Assembly: GCF_014280935.1 (NCBI RefSeq)
Contig: NZ_JACLZI010000036.1
Span: 407,073-471,072, forward strand
Direction of reading: 5' to 3'
Length of the DNA: 64,000 nucleotides
DNA from: Aquibacillus kalidii
GTDB taxonomy: Bacteria; Bacillota; Bacilli; Bacillales; Amphibacillaceae
Under the pieces are notes generated by a model, which was not told the DNA's origin, ran no database searches, and saw only the letters and a program-made list of their open reading frames with translations. Below, piece by piece: positions 1 through 11,324 of the stretch. The position numbers were made by a program, and so were the translations under genes. Each line of letters starts with the position of its first letter. Within the stretch, counting starts at the first letter, position 1.

Positions 1-718
1 CCATTGCTTCTGTTACAATTGTAGCATTTTTCTTCTTCAGTTTACGTGCAACAAGAGAAGACATTTGCTTTTCAAAACCGCCAAGAATATCTTTAGCACC
101 TTCAAGTATCGTTACCTCTGTTCCAAAATTAGCATATGCAGTTCCTAGTTCTGTACCTACATATCCACCACCGATTACTACAAGTTTTTTAGGAATCTCT
201 TTAAGATTTAAAGCACCAGTAGAATCTAGAACACGGTCAGAGTATTTAAATGTTGGAATCTCAATTGGTGTAGACCCTGTAGCAATAATCACATTTTTGA
301 ATGTATAAGTTTGTGAACTCTTATCATCCATTACTTTTACAGTGTTTTTATCTACAAAGTAAACTTCACCTTTAACGATCTCAACTTTATTACCTTTTAA
401 TAGTCCTTCAACACCGCTAGTAAGTTTGTTAACTACACTAGCTTTCCACTCTTGTACTTTGCTGAAATCAACAGAAACTTTTTCTGCTTTTATCCCCATA
501 GCTTCCATTCCGTGTGCATATTCGACACGGTGTCCAGCTTGGATTAGTGCTTTAGAAGGAATACAACCAACGTTTAAACATACACCACCTAGTGTACCTT
601 TATCGACGATCGTTACTTTTTGGCCTGTTTGGGCAGCACGAATGGCAGCAACATAGCCACCAGGTCCTGCTCCAACTACTAGCGTATCTAACTCAATTGG
701 AAAATCTCCTACTACCAT
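1..718 (-). CDS. pdhD: Dihydrolipoamide dehydrogenase, E3 of pyruvate dehydrogenase (partial)
   Basis: FAD flavoprotein that reoxidises the dihydrolipoyl groups of the pyruvate dehydrogenase complex with NAD+. Only the N-terminal 239 residues lie in the window; the C-terminal part is beyond base 1. An FAD-binding dinucleotide motif GAGPGG is at residues 16-21. The redox-active disulfide is C47 and C52 in [14 protein letters not shown] second Rossmann motif, IGGGYVG, is near residue 185. The ATG at 718 lies 3 bp after the pdhC stop, with GGAGG in the last codons of pdhC as its binding site, so the two are cotranscribed. Family assignment is certain; the PDH role follows from the operon. Confidence 0.97.
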   Translation of the reverse strand, partial: MVVGDFPIELDTLVVGAGPGGYVAAIRAAQTGQKVTIVDKGTLGGVCLNVGCIPSKALIQAGHRVEYAHGMEAMGIKAEKVSVDFSKVQEWKASVVNKLTSGVEGLLKGNKVEIVKGEVYFVDKNTVKVMDDKSSQTYTFKNVIIATGSTPIEIPTFKYSDRVLDSTGALNLKEIPKKLVVIGGGYVGTELGTAYANFGTEVTILEGAKDILGGFEKQMSSLVARKLKKKNATIVTEAM

Positions 719-721
719 ATT

Positions 722-1996
722 TTACGCCTCCATCATAATTAATTGTGGATCGTTCAACAATCTCTTAATTTGATTTAAAGCCATTTGCGCTGTAGCACCA
801 TCAACAATACGGTGGTCAAAGCTTAATGACAATGACAATACAGGTGCAACGACAATCTCTCCGTCACGAACAACAGGCTTTTCACCAATACGTCCAATTC
901 CTAAGATTGCTGCTTCTGGGTAGTTTAACACTGGAGTAAACCATTGGCCACCTGCTGAACCGATATTTGAAATTGTGCTTGAAGCACCTTTCATCTCGTC
1001 AGGAGCAAGCTTACCGTCTCTTGCTTTCACTGCTAATTCGTTAATTTCTTGAGAAATTGCGAATACAGACTTAGCATCAGCATTCTTCACAACAGGTACT
1101 AATAGACCTTTATCTGTATCTGCTGCAATACCAATATTAAAGTAGTGTTTTTGAACAATTTCGTCAGTTGCATCATCAATAGATGCATTAAGAATTGGAT
1201 ACTTCCTAAGAGCTGACACTAGTGCTTTCACTACATATGGTAGATAAGTTAATTTAATATCTTGCTCTGCAGCAATTGGCTTAAATTTCTTTCTGTGTGC
1301 AACTAGTTCTGTAACGTCTATTTCATCATGTAAAGTTACATGAGGAGCTTTTGTTTTAGAATTAACCATTGCTTTAGCGATAGCTTTTCTGATGCCACTC
1401 ATTTTCTCACGAGTCTCTGGATATTGACCAGCTGGTACAGTTTGAGCAGCTTCCTGCTTAGCTGCAGGTCCGTCTTGTTGAACTGCTTCTGTTTCTTCTG
1501 CAGCTACCGGTTGACCTCCGTTTAGGAAGCTATCAACGTCATCTTTAAGCACACGTCCGTTTTTACCAGAGCCTTGAACACTAGCAATATTAACGCCATT
1601 GTCACGTGCGTATTTACGTACAGATGGCATTGCAATCACGCGACTGTTTGAACTTCCTTCTGCAGTTGGTGCAGCAGGAGTGTCATTTGCTGGTTTTTCT
1701 TCTTGTTTTGGCTCTTCTGATGCTGGAGCCTCTTCGCTTGCACCTGCATCTTCATACCCTTCTGCATCAATAGTAATGATTGTTTGACCAACCGTAGCTA
1801 CTGATCCTTCATCGAAATGAACTTCTTTTACTGTTCCTTCTACAGGAGAGGGAATTTCTACTACTGCTTTATCATTTTGTACTTCGCAAAGTACATCATC
1901 TTCTTTAATTTCATCGCCAGCTTTTACAAACCACTTAACGATTTCACCTTCATGAATACCTTCACCAATATCTGGTAGCTTAAATTCGAAAGCCAT
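722..1996 (-). CDS. pdhC: Dihydrolipoyl acetyltransferase, E2 of pyruvate dehydrogenase
   Basis: Core acetyltransferase of the PDH complex that forms acetyl-CoA. The 424 residues comprise one lipoyl domain (about 1-78, lipoyl-lysine K43 in QNDKAVVE), an Ala/Pro/Glu-rich linker, a peripheral subunit-binding domain near 125-160, and the catalytic domain ending in the DHRIVDG motif at about 394-400. I place the start at ATG 1996. The longer in-frame TTG at 2011 overlaps the GGAGGTAATAGG ribosome binding site, and [13 protein letters not shown] is the usual family N-terminus. It has a single lipoyl domain, as in other Bacillus E2 proteins. It sits 30 bp after pdhB. Confidence 0.97.
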   Translation of the reverse strand: MAFEFKLPDIGEGIHEGEIVKWFVKAGDEIKEDDVLCEVQNDKAVVEIPSPVEGTVKEVHFDEGSVATVGQTIITIDAEGYEDAGASEEAPASEEPKQEEKPANDTPAAPTAEGSSNSRVIAMPSVRKYARDNGVNIASVQGSGKNGRVLKDDVDSFLNGGQPVAAEETEAVQQDGPAAKQEAAQTVPAGQYPETREKMSGIRKAIAKAMVNSKTKAPHVTLHDEIDVTELVAHRKKFKPIAAEQDIKLTYLPYVVKALVSALRKYPILNASIDDATDEIVQKHYFNIGIAADTDKGLLVPVVKNADAKSVFAISQEINELAVKARDGKLAPDEMKGASSTISNIGSAGGQWFTPVLNYPEAAILGIGRIGEKPVVRDGEIVVAPVLSLSLSFDHRIVDGATAQMALNQIKRLLNDPQLIMMEA

Positions 1997-2026
1997 TCCT
2001 ATTACCTCCAATCGTAGGCTCTATTG

Positions 2027-3004
2027 TTAAAAATTAATTACTTGTTTCGCTTTTTCTATAATGTCGTTATAGCCTGGTAACCATACTTCTTCTGCTTGAG
2101 TAAATGCATAAACAGTATCAGGTGCCGCAACACGAAGTACTGGTGCTTCTAAATGAAGAATCGCACGTTCTTGAATTTCTGTAACGATATAAGAAGCCAT
2201 ACCAGCTTGTTTCTGTGCTTCTTGGATTACCACAACACGTCCAGTTTTCTTAACTGATTCGACAATTGTATCAATATCAATTGGCATAACGGTACGTAAG
2301 TCAATTACTTCCGCTGAAATGCCTTCTTTTTCTAATTCTTCTGCTGCTTTTAGAGAAGAATGAACCATCGCTCCATAAGCAATTAATGTTACATCTGTAC
2401 CCTCACGTCTTACCTCAGCTTTACCAATCTCTACTGTGTACTCTTCTTCTGGTACTTCTTCACGGAATGAACGATATAGTTTCATATGCTCAAGAAAAAC
2501 GACTGGGTCGTTATCGCGAAGAGAAGAGATTAATAATCCTTTTGCATCATATGGTGTAGAAGGAATAACAACTTTTAGTCCAGGTTGTTGAGCTACAAGC
2601 CCTTCTAATGAATCCGCATGAAGCTCAGGTGTATGTACACCACCACCAAAAGGTGAACGAATTGTAATTGGAGCACTTTGCGTACCACCAGAACGGTAGC
2701 GGATACGAGCAATTTGGCCACTTATTGCATCCATTGCTTCATAAACGAAACCAAAGAATTGAATTTCAGGTACTGGACGGTAACCTTCCAATGCTAGACC
2801 TAGTGCCATTGCAGCAATTCCAGACTCTGCTAATGGTGTGTCAAATACTCGGTCTTCACCAAACTCTGCTTGAAGACCTTCAGTTGCACGGAATACCCCT
2901 CCGTTTTGACCAACATCTTCGCCGAAGACTAGCACGTTTTCATCATTTTTTAACTCTGTTCGTAGAGCATCAGTAATGGCTTGAATCATTGTCATTTGTG
3001 CCAT
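2027..3004 (-). CDS. pdhB: Pyruvate dehydrogenase E1 component, beta subunit
   Basis: Beta chain of the thiamine-pyrophosphate-dependent E1 enzyme that decarboxylates pyruvate. The 325 residues match the family length. The N-terminal half carries LVFGEDVG and GVFRATEGL, followed by the phosphate-loop side of the alpha2beta2 active site; the C-terminal transketolase-like domain is visible from about residue 195. ATG 3004 is 3 bp from the pdhA stop, with AAGGAG inside the end of pdhA, so the genes are translationally close and in one operon with pdhC and pdhD. Confidence 0.97.
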   Translation of the reverse strand: MAQMTMIQAITDALRTELKNDENVLVFGEDVGQNGGVFRATEGLQAEFGEDRVFDTPLAESGIAAMALGLALEGYRPVPEIQFFGFVYEAMDAISGQIARIRYRSGGTQSAPITIRSPFGGGVHTPELHADSLEGLVAQQPGLKVVIPSTPYDAKGLLISSLRDNDPVVFLEHMKLYRSFREEVPEEEYTVEIGKAEVRREGTDVTLIAYGAMVHSSLKAAEELEKEGISAEVIDLRTVMPIDIDTIVESVKKTGRVVVIQEAQKQAGMASYIVTEIQERAILHLEAPVLRVAAPDTVYAFTQAEEVWLPGYNDIIEKAKQVINF

Positions 3005-3007
3005 GAT

Positions 3008-4540
<1,533 letters not shown>

Positions 4541-5200
4541 CTACTCATCATATTCTACATTTATTTCAGCCAACTTATAAAACTCACCTTTTAAATCGTT
4601 ATATAGATCTGTTTTATCATTAAATATTTCGTTAGTCTTAATGACTTTGTCGTACTGTTCATTTATAACTTTAATTTGATCCTTTAACTCTTGTTCTTCT
4701 AAATCCTCTTTTTGAAATAATTCATATAATTTTTTATCTTCTTTTAAAGAATTAGAGTAAGCTTTATTTAATTCTAAGTATGCAGCGTACCTATCGTCCA
4801 TTGCTTGCTTTAACTCATTCGCTTTACTTGTAACTTTTTCATTCTCTAAATCCTCAATTAAAGGTTTAATCTTGTCAAATTCAGTCTTTGCCTCTTCGAT
4901 ACTTGCTTTCTCTTTATCTAAAATTTCTTTTCTCTTTTCAATTGTTGTTAATGCCTTTTGCGATAGTTCTTTAACTTTCTCAAATTCTTCCATACTAAGA
5001 TCAATGATTTGATCGTATAGTTGCTTTTCTTCCTTTTCTAATTCTACTAACGGTTTCTGCTGTTCCGCAAATTTCTTTTCTAAAGAAACTGCTTCTTCCA
5101 TATGCTCGTACATTTGTTCAGGGGCTGACGGGCCACTACACGCTCCTAAAAGGAGAACAACGAAAATCATAACGATTGCTAATTTATTAATGTGCTGCAC
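4541..5200 (-). CDS. ykyA: YkyA-like putative cell-wall-associated lipoprotein
   Basis: 219-aa lipoprotein. A hydrophobic signal peptide ends in the lipobox LLGAC with C21 as the lipidated residue. The mature part is almost entirely charged coiled coil (Glu/Lys-rich heptads from residue 30 to 210). Position between def and pdhA, length and architecture match B. subtilis YkyA. The start is GTG 5200 with AGGAGG about 10 nt upstream. The function is not known; it is presumably anchored to the outer membrane face. It has its own terminator and is divergent from def. Confidence 0.8.
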   Translation of the reverse strand: MQHINKLAIVMIFVVLLLGACSGPSAPEQMYEHMEEAVSLEKKFAEQQKPLVELEKEEKQLYDQIIDLSMEEFEKVKELSQKALTTIEKRKEILDKEKASIEEAKTEFDKIKPLIEDLENEKVTSKANELKQAMDDRYAAYLELNKAYSNSLKEDKKLYELFQKEDLEEQELKDQIKVINEQYDKVIKTNEIFNDKTDLYNDLKGEFYKLAEINVEYDE

Positions 5201-5385
5201 GGCTATCCTTCCTCCTATATTTCTAGTTGCCTTTGTTATGTATCATCATATTCTATTATAACATAAGCATGGCGATATCTTATTATATACTGTATGATAA
5301 CAAACTGTCCTTCATGCTACCTTATCATACCTATATATGATAAACTATAGAACAGCAATTTCGATGATACTATAGGAGTGAGTAC

Positions 5386-5937
5386 ATGATTACAATGGAA
5401 GATATAGTTCGCGAAGGTGATCCAATTCTTAACAAAGCTGCTGAAGAGGTTCCTTTACCCCCTAGCGACGAAGACTTGAATACATTAAGAGAAATGTTAA
5501 TGTACCTTCAGAACAGTCAAGATGAAGAAATTTCAAAAAAATATAACCTTAGACCAGGCGTTGGACTTGCCGCACCACAAATCGGCCTTGCGAAACGTAT
5601 GATCGCCGTTCATTTTACAGATTTTGATGATAACAAATATAGTTATGGACTATTCAATCCAAAAATAATTAGTCATTCTGTGGAAAAAGCATACTTGTCC
5701 ACTGGTGAAGGATGTTTATCAGTGGATCGCGAAGTACCTGGATATGTTCCTAGATATGCACGTATTACTGTTAAGGCAATTGACATAGAAGGAAACCCGC
5801 TGAAGATTAGACTAAAAGGATACGCTGCTATTGTATTTCAACATGAAATAGATCATTTAAACGGCGTCATGTTTTATGATCACATTAATAAAGAAAATCC
5901 TTTTGCAGAACCAGAAAATGCAAAGGCCATTGAATAA
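5386..5937 (+). CDS. def: Peptide deformylase
   Basis: Removes the formyl group from the N-terminal methionine of new proteins. The 183 residues carry all three signature motifs: [10 protein letters not shown] near residue 59, EGCLSV near 109 (metal-ligand Cys), and QHEIDHLNG near 153 (two metal-ligand His and the catalytic Glu). The insertion between motifs 1 and 2 makes it the type 2 class of Gram-positives, corresponding to B. subtilis YkrB/DefB. Start ATG 5386 follows AGGAGTGAG. A dyad TTATCAT...ATGATAA (5322-5343) lies just upstream and may be part of the control region. It ends at a strong terminator. Confidence 0.96.
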   Translation: MITMEDIVREGDPILNKAAEEVPLPPSDEDLNTLREMLMYLQNSQDEEISKKYNLRPGVGLAAPQIGLAKRMIAVHFTDFDDNKYSYGLFNPKIISHSVEKAYLSTGEGCLSVDREVPGYVPRYARITVKAIDIEGNPLKIRLKGYAAIVFQHEIDHLNGVMFYDHINKENPFAEPENAKAIE

Positions 5938-5946
5938 GAGAATAAT

Positions 5947-5985
5947 AAAAGCCTCAATGATAAAGATTGAGGCTTTTATTTGTTT
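5947..5985 (+). terminator. Intrinsic terminator of def
   Basis: AAAAGCCTCAAT and ATTGAGGCTTTT form a 12-bp stem with a 7-nt loop, followed by a T-rich tract. Confidence 0.93.
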
Positions 5986-6143
5986 TGTACACCTAACAAG
6001 TTAAATATAGATGTATTACTTACTAAACTCGTTTACAAACTGAATAAGAACCGAAATTCAGTAAAAAATACAGATAATGAAAGTCGCCTACAGCAAAAAT
6101 TATAACAAGTATTCACACGTTTCTATTTCAAAATTTGGCAAAT

Positions 6144-6154
6144 CATACTATACT
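6144..6154 (+). promoter_or_regulatory. Possible sporulation promoter -10 element (sigma-G-like)
   Basis: CATACTA at 6144-6150 is a perfect match to the sigma-G -10 consensus and lies about 80 bp before a 28-aa peptide gene. The -35 at 18-bp spacing (TTTCTA) is poor, and an overlapping TATACT could instead be a weak sigma-A -10. Treat as a candidate only. Confidence 0.35.
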
Positions 6155-6229
6155 AGTAATTAAGAGGGATTGGATCGGTTAAACGTTTTTTGCTTTTCTT
6201 TGGTATAAAGGAAGGAGCTGGCAGAAATA

Positions 6230-6316
6230 ATGTTAAAACGTTTAAAAGAAAAATTGAAAAAACGATGGAAAGATATTGTCGGACGTAAAGGTGTTCCAAG
6301 CACTTGTAAAGATTAG
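6230..6316 (+). CDS. Small basic peptide, 28 aa, function unknown
   Basis: ATG 6230 opens a 28-codon frame ending at TAG 6316, preceded by GGAAGGAG (spacing about 12, on the long side). The peptide is very basic: residues 1-20 hold ten Lys/Arg and read as an amphipathic helix (MLKRLKEKLKKRW), followed by GVPSTCKD with one Cys. It stands alone between the def terminator and rpoY. I do not recognise a family. It could be a membrane-binding sporulation peptide, because a sigma-G-like -10 lies upstream, or a leader of rpoY-rnjA. The reading frame and binding site are seen; everything functional is inference. Confidence 0.5.
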   Translation: MLKRLKEKLKKRWKDIVGRKGVPSTCKD

Positions 6317-6409
6317 ATTTAGTTCTACATTTCTACTTAAACTATTTGATAATAAATAATGCTATAAACTAAACCGTAAAAAAAATAGAAGAAAGTTAGG
6401 AGAGATTAA

Positions 6410-6619
6410 ATGATTTTTAAAGTATTATATCAGGATATTCCAAATGAAGTTCCTGTTCGAGAAAGAACTAAGAGTCTATATTATGAAGCAAAAACAGAAA
6501 GACAGGTACGTACAGCACTCTCCGATCGCAAACTAAATATTGAATTTGTCCAGCCACTAGATGAAGCACACTTAGCCTATGAAAAAGAATCAGAAAAATT
6601 TGTCGTGGAGAATGCCTAA
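6410..6619 (+). CDS. rpoY: RNA polymerase epsilon subunit
   Basis: 69-aa small subunit of Firmicute RNA polymerase (formerly YkzG, DUF1447). The sequence pattern MIFKVLYQD..., [12 protein letters not shown], and [19 protein letters not shown] matches B. subtilis RpoY along its length. Start ATG 6410 follows TTAGGAGAG. It is 3 bp upstream of rnjA and translationally coupled to it, the arrangement usual in Bacilli. Confidence 0.95.
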   Translation: MIFKVLYQDIPNEVPVRERTKSLYYEAKTERQVRTALSDRKLNIEFVQPLDEAHLAYEKESEKFVVENA

Positions 6620-6622
6620 AAT

Positions 6623-8290
6623 ATGAAATTTGTTAAAAATGACCAGACTGCGGTATTTGCATTAGGTGGTCTCGGTGAAATCGGTAAAAATACTTACGCT
6701 GTCCAGTTCCAAGATGAAATCATCCTCATTGATGCCGGGATAAAATTCCCTGAAGATGAATTACTCGGAATTGATTACGTTATACCTGATTACACTTATC
6801 TAGTGCAAAACCAAGATAAAATTAGAGGTTTATTCATCACTCACGGACATGAAGACCACATCGGAGGTATTCCTTACCTTCTACGTGAGATCAACATTCC
6901 AATCTACGCTGGAAAACTTGCGATCGGACTTATTAAAAATAAATTAGATGAACATGGTCTTTTACGAAACGCAGAACTTCATACTTATCAAGAGGACGAC
7001 GTTATAAAGTTTCGCAAAACATCAGTTACATTTTTTAGAACGACACATAGCATCCCTGATTCATACGGTATTGTAGTAAAAACACCACCCGGGAATATTG
7101 TTCATACTGGAGATTTCAAGTTTGATTTTACTCCTGTTGGTGAACCTGCCAACTTAGCCAAAATGGCAGAGATAGGTAAAGAAGGCGTTCTTTGTTTATT
7201 ATCAGATAGTACAAATAGTGAAGTTCCTGGCTTTACCATGTCAGAACGTGTTGTTGGTGAAAGTATTAACGACATCTTTAAAAAAGTAGACGGTAGAATT
7301 ATATTCGCAACTTTTGCCTCTAATATCCATAGACTTCAACAGATGGTTGAAGGTGCTGTTAGAAACAATCGTAAAGTTGCAGTGTTTGGTAGAAGTATGG
7401 AAGCTGCAATCAATATTGGTTTAGAGCTAGGCTATATTCAAGCTCCAAAAGATACCTTTATCGATGCACAGCAAATAAATCGCCTCCCTGCTAACGAGGT
7501 AACTATTCTTTGTACAGGTTCTCAAGGTGAACCAATGGCCGCGTTATCTAGAGTGGCTAATGGAACTCATCGACAAATACAAATAATTCCTGGAGACACT
7601 GTTGTATTTTCATCTTCACCAATCCCTGGAAATACAGTAAGTGTTAGTAAAACAATCAATATGTTATATAGAGCTGGAGCAGATGTAATTCACGGGCCTC
7701 TTAATGATATTCATACATCAGGACACGGTGGTCAACAAGAACAAAAATTAATGTTACGCCTAATAAGACCAAAATTCTTCCTACCTATCCACGGGGAATA
7801 CAGAATGCTGAAAGAACATACAAAATTAGCACAAGCTTGTGATATTGATCCCGGTAATTGCTTTATCATGGATAATGGTGATGTATTGGCCCTAGGAAAA
7901 GATAGTGCAGCTATAGCTGGTAAAATTCCTTCAGGTTCCGTTTATGTGGATGGAAGTGGAATTGGTGATATCGGTAACATCGTTTTAAGGGATAGAAGAA
8001 TCCTTTCAGAAGAAGGTCTTGTTATAGTAGTTGTTAGTATTAACATGAAAGAATTCAAGATTGCTTCTGGTCCTGATATTATTTCTAGAGGTTTTGTTTA
8101 TATGAGAGAGTCTGAAGACCTGATTAATGAAGCTCAGAAAATTGTCTCCTCTCATTTAGATAAAGTTATGGAAAGAAAAACAACACAATGGTCAGAAATC
8201 AAAAATGAAATTACTGATACCATTGCACCATTCTTATATGAGAAAACAAAAAGAAAGCCAATGATTTTGCCAATCATAATGGAAGTATAA
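6623..8290 (+). CDS. rnjA: Ribonuclease J1
   Basis: 5'-3' exonuclease and endonuclease for mRNA decay and maturation. The metallo-beta-lactamase zinc motif HGHEDHIGG gives H74, H76, D78 and H79. The beta-CASP domain follows, with SDSTN near residue 192 and the C-terminal GHGG...PIHGE segment (about 372-394). The 555 residues equal the family length. The start is ATG 6623, 3 bp after rpoY, with GGAG inside the end of rpoY. Neighbour ktrC is convergent, as in B. subtilis. Confidence 0.97.
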   Translation: MKFVKNDQTAVFALGGLGEIGKNTYAVQFQDEIILIDAGIKFPEDELLGIDYVIPDYTYLVQNQDKIRGLFITHGHEDHIGGIPYLLREINIPIYAGKLAIGLIKNKLDEHGLLRNAELHTYQEDDVIKFRKTSVTFFRTTHSIPDSYGIVVKTPPGNIVHTGDFKFDFTPVGEPANLAKMAEIGKEGVLCLLSDSTNSEVPGFTMSERVVGESINDIFKKVDGRIIFATFASNIHRLQQMVEGAVRNNRKVAVFGRSMEAAINIGLELGYIQAPKDTFIDAQQINRLPANEVTILCTGSQGEPMAALSRVANGTHRQIQIIPGDTVVFSSSPIPGNTVSVSKTINMLYRAGADVIHGPLNDIHTSGHGGQQEQKLMLRLIRPKFFLPIHGEYRMLKEHTKLAQACDIDPGNCFIMDNGDVLALGKDSAAIAGKIPSGSVYVDGSGIGDIGNIVLRDRRILSEEGLVIVVVSINMKEFKIASGPDIISRGFVYMRESEDLINEAQKIVSSHLDKVMERKTTQWSEIKNEITDTIAPFLYEKTKRKPMILPIIMEV

Positions 8291-8360
8291 ATAACTTGCT
8301 CCTTCTTAAAAACTGAACCAACTAAGATTATCTATCGTTTATTTCAATAACTCTCATTTA

Positions 8361-8395
8361 ACCCCCCCTTTCCTTAATCGGATAGGGGGGTTTTT
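8361..8395 (+). terminator. Intrinsic terminator of rpoY-rnjA
   Basis: A C-run (8362-8368) and a G-run (8385-8390) pair across a 16-nt loop and are followed by TTTTT. Confidence 0.92.
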
Positions 8396-8400
8396 CAAAT

Positions 8401-8430
8401 AAAAAAGACAAGCCCTTTAGCCTGTCTTTT
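8401..8430 (-). terminator. Intrinsic terminator of ktrC
   Basis: On the minus strand AAAAGACAGGC pairs with GCTTGTCTTTT across a 4-5 nt loop and is followed by a T tract. It starts one base after the ktrC stop and is back to back with the rnjA terminator. Confidence 0.9.
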
Positions 8431-8431
8431 C

Positions 8432-9106
8432 CTAATCATCATCTACAACAAGATTTTTTTCAAAACGAGAAATATCTTTATCTGCTCCAATTACAATAAG
8501 AATATCCCCTTTATTTATCACTTCTGTTGCCATAGGAGATACGTTTATTTCCTTTATATTCTCTTGTTTAATTGCTACCACGTTACAACCAAACTGTGCA
8601 CGTATATCAAGTTCTACTAAGGTTCTACCACTCATCTTAGAACCAGCTTTAACCTCAACAATACTGTGGTCATCTGATAACTCAAGATGGTCCAAAATAT
8701 TATTAGATATGATACTGTGGGCAATTCGTTTACCCATATCGCGCTCAGGGTGAACAACTTGGTCTGCACCAATTTTATTTAATACTTTTTCATGGTAGTC
8801 ATTTTGTGCTTTAACCGTAATCTTCTTTATTCCCAATTCTTTTAACATTAATGTAGTTAATATACTCGCTTGAATATTATCACCAATCGCCACAATGACA
8901 TGGTCAATATTGCGAATCCCTAATTCCTTTAATACTTTTTCATCTGTTGCATCAGCAATAACAGCATGTGACGCAATATTTTTAAATTCATTTACTTTGT
9001 CCTCTTCTGTATCTATGGCTAGAACTTCCATCCCCTCTTGGCTTAGCTCTCTACAAATACTACCGCCAAAACGTCCTAGTCCAATAACAGCGAATTCTCT
9101 TTTCAT
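8432..9106 (-). CDS. ktrC: Ktr potassium channel gating subunit (RCK domain)
   Basis: Cytosolic ring protein that gates a Ktr potassium/sodium channel. The 224 residues comprise an RCK_N Rossmann domain with GLGRFG at 9-14 (nucleotide binding, with the acidic end of strand 2 at IDTEED) and an RCK_C domain from about 135. The position next to rnjA and the length match B. subtilis KtrC (YkqB). In that family RCK_C binds c-di-AMP, which closes the channel; another c-di-AMP receptor, DarB, is encoded 7 kb away. ATG 9106 follows GGAGG. The membrane partner KtrD is not in this window. Confidence 0.93.
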   Translation of the reverse strand: MKREFAVIGLGRFGGSICRELSQEGMEVLAIDTEEDKVNEFKNIASHAVIADATDEKVLKELGIRNIDHVIVAIGDNIQASILTTLMLKELGIKKITVKAQNDYHEKVLNKIGADQVVHPERDMGKRIAHSIISNNILDHLELSDDHSIVEVKAGSKMSGRTLVELDIRAQFGCNVVAIKQENIKEINVSPMATEVINKGDILIVIGADKDISRFEKNLVVDDD

Positions 9107-9187
9107 CGCTATTCCTCCATATCAGTTGATGCTCCTATAGTCTATCATATTTTCATACATGAGTATAGCTACATAATAAAGTACATT

Positions 9188-9196
9188 TGTTATAAT
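9188..9196 (+). promoter_or_regulatory. Extended -10 promoter motif, plus strand
   Basis: TGTTATAAT (9188-9196) is a perfect extended -10 box in front of a region with no protein gene on this strand. The -35 at 17-bp spacing (GCTACA) is weak, which extended -10 promoters tolerate. It would start RNA near 9203. Confidence 0.45.
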
Positions 9197-9303
9197 AATC
9201 CCTTTCTGGAATTAATATAGGACCGACAATTTCGAGAGAAAATCTCTAGCAACTATATTCTTTAATTAACTGAGTGTAAATGCGACGCTGTGGATTGTGA
9301 AGT

Positions 9304-9353
9304 GAAGGGAATTCTTACGTCGCGAAGTTAGATAAACCATAAGAATTCCCTTC
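9304..9353. repeat. 14-bp perfect inverted repeat with 22-nt loop
   Basis: GAAGGGAATTCTTA at 9304-9317 is mirrored exactly at 9340-9353. No T-run follows on either strand, so it is not an obvious terminator. Confidence 0.8.
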
Positions 9354-9434
9354 GTTATATTGCCTATCCAATTACTAATTGGTGATTCTATGGATATTAC
9401 GTTACAGTACCGATCTTCCAAATGAGCCATAGAT

Positions 9435-9474
9435 AACAAACACCCATCAAGAAAATGATGGGTGTTTGTTTTTT
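9435..9474. terminator. Bidirectional-looking terminator hairpin
   Basis: AACAAACACCCATCA (9435-9449) pairs perfectly with 9456-9470. Six T follow in the plus direction, and the stem begins right after the exporter stop codon in the minus direction. The T-run is better for plus-strand transcription. Confidence 0.85.
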
Positions 9475-11311
9475 ACAATGCGTCTAACATTTGGAATTGT
9501 GACTTTACTAAATCAAAATACTCACCTTTTTGTTTCATCAACTCATCATGATTACCTTGCTCTAATATCTTTCCGTGCTCTAGGACAATTATGTTGTCAG
9601 CTTCTCGAATAGTAGATAGTCGGTGAGCGATCATAATTGCTGTTCTTCCCTTTAATAATTGCTTTAGTGCCTTTTGGATTTTCATTTCTGTTTCTGTATC
9701 AATACTTGCTGTTGCTTCATCTAAAATAATTATCCTTGGATCTGCTAGTAAAGCCCTAGCAAATGATAGTAATTGTCTTTCACCAGCAGAAAGTATGTTT
9801 CCGCGTTCCTCAACTTCTGTTTCATAACCGTTGGAAAGTCGAGAAATAAAATCATCAGCACCCACTACTTTTGCAGCGTCTTTTACCTCTTCATCTGTTG
9901 CATTCGGACGACCAAATCTTATATTTTCCATAATAGTTCCAGAGAAAATAAATGTATCTTGTAAAACGACACTGATATTATTCCGTAAACTAGCTAACTT
10001 CATATCACGGATATCATGCCCATCAATTTTTACTGCTCCTTTAGTTGGATCGTAAAACCTACTGATAAGATTGGCAATAGTTGATTTTCCAGATCCAGTA
10101 TGCCCTACCAGCGCTACAGTTTGACCTTGTTTCATCTCAAGAGAGATTTCATGAAGTGCTATTCGATCTTCATTATAAGAAAACTGAACGTGATCAAATT
10201 CGATGTGACCTTTCATATCCTTAAATTCTTTTGCATCCTTCTTTTCTTCAACGTTTGGCTGTTCATCCAGAAATTCGAAAATACGTTCAGATGAGGCCAT
10301 TGCTACTAATAATTGATTATAAATCTGACCTAAACGAGAGATCGGTTCCCAAAACATCCCAAGGAAGAATGCAAATGTTACGAAATCCCCCGCTGTAATT
10401 GTCCCATTTATAATCAAATGAGCTCCAAATGAAATCAGGATTACCGTACCGATAGCATTTGCCATCTCAACAAACGGCCCAAAATAAGCACTTTTTTTCA
10501 TAGCCAATCGTTCAGTTTCAAAGTTATCCGTATTTACTCCAGAAAAGTATTCTGTGTTTTCTTTTTCTTGTGAGAATGATTGTGTAATTCGAATCCCTTG
10601 CATACTTTCATTCAAGTGAGAATTTAATCTAGATTTTTGAATTCGCACATCTTGCCATGATCTTCTAATATTTCTTCTCAGTTTTGTAGAAATATAAAAC
10701 ATAATTGGCAATATAACTAAAACAGCTAATGCGAGCTGTGGACTTAAAGCAATCAAAATTGCTACAATACCCACTAACATGACTACGTCCATTAGCAAAT
10801 TGATAATTCCATTTGTAAATAGCTCTTGCAACGAGTTAACATCATTTAAAATTCGAACTAAAATAGAGCCTGCAGATCTCTTATCAAAAAAATTATGGGA
10901 TAGTCTTTGAACATGAGAAAATAAATTTTCTCTTAAATCATAAATGACTCTTTGTCCTAATATATTTATCCACTTAATTCGAAACATATTTCCTAAATAG
11001 TTCAATAAATAAAGAATGGATATACCGATAACTAAATAGGTCAACATATCGACATCTTTGTTTTTTATAGCCACATCAATGGCTACTTGACCAATTAATA
11101 TCGGTACAAGTAATCGAACTATTGTTGATATTAGCATCGCGATCAAGGAACCCGGAAGAAGTGTTTTCGAGTATGGTTTAATATAAGTAAGTAGCCTTAA
11201 CATTTGTTTCCAGTTAAAAGGTTTCTCAACAGCCTGATCAAGCGGATAAAAAAACCTTTTCAAATGTGGACTTTCTTGTTTTGACTGATTCCCTTGTAAT
11301 TTACTAGCCAA
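9473..11311 (-). CDS. Heterodimeric ABC multidrug-type exporter, subunit with intact ATPase motifs
   Basis: 612-aa fused half-transporter: an N-terminal ABC_membrane type 1 domain (six helices, about 45-330) and a nucleotide-binding domain. Motifs: Walker A GHTGSGKST (about 403-411), signature LSAGERQ (507-513, with A in place of the second G), Walker B IIILDEATA with catalytic E532, and H-loop IAHRLST. The start is TTG 11311 after a G-rich binding site. It lies 13 bp after its partner, so the two make one heterodimer of the YfiB/C, YheI/H or YknU/V kind. Which substrate it moves cannot be told from the sequence. Confidence 0.9.
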   Translation of the reverse strand: MASKLQGNQSKQESPHLKRFFYPLDQAVEKPFNWKQMLRLLTYIKPYSKTLLPGSLIAMLISTIVRLLVPILIGQVAIDVAIKNKDVDMLTYLVIGISILYLLNYLGNMFRIKWINILGQRVIYDLRENLFSHVQRLSHNFFDKRSAGSILVRILNDVNSLQELFTNGIINLLMDVVMLVGIVAILIALSPQLALAVLVILPIMFYISTKLRRNIRRSWQDVRIQKSRLNSHLNESMQGIRITQSFSQEKENTEYFSGVNTDNFETERLAMKKSAYFGPFVEMANAIGTVILISFGAHLIINGTITAGDFVTFAFFLGMFWEPISRLGQIYNQLLVAMASSERIFEFLDEQPNVEEKKDAKEFKDMKGHIEFDHVQFSYNEDRIALHEISLEMKQGQTVALVGHTGSGKSTIANLISRFYDPTKGAVKIDGHDIRDMKLASLRNNISVVLQDTFIFSGTIMENIRFGRPNATDEEVKDAAKVVGADDFISRLSNGYETEVEERGNILSAGERQLLSFARALLADPRIIILDEATASIDTETEMKIQKALKQLLKGRTAIMIAHRLSTIREADNIIVLEHGKILEQGNHDELMKQKGEYFDLVKSQFQMLDAL

Positions 11312-11324
11312 TTAAAGTCCCCCC

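Larger units (their letters stand above)
9203..9474 (+). ncRNA. Candidate small RNA between ktrC and an ABC exporter
   Basis: This 366-bp gap has no supported protein gene. On the plus strand it runs from an extended -10 box to a 15-bp terminator hairpin with six T. Inside are a small stem AGAGA-AAA-TCTCT (near 9234-9246), a 14-bp perfect inverted repeat GAAGGGAATTCTTA (9304-9317 with 9340-9353, 22-nt loop) and a palindrome CCAATTA-C-TAATTGG (9368-9382). I know no RNA family with this layout. It could also be only the 5' region of ktrC plus a repeat remnant. Confidence 0.35.
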
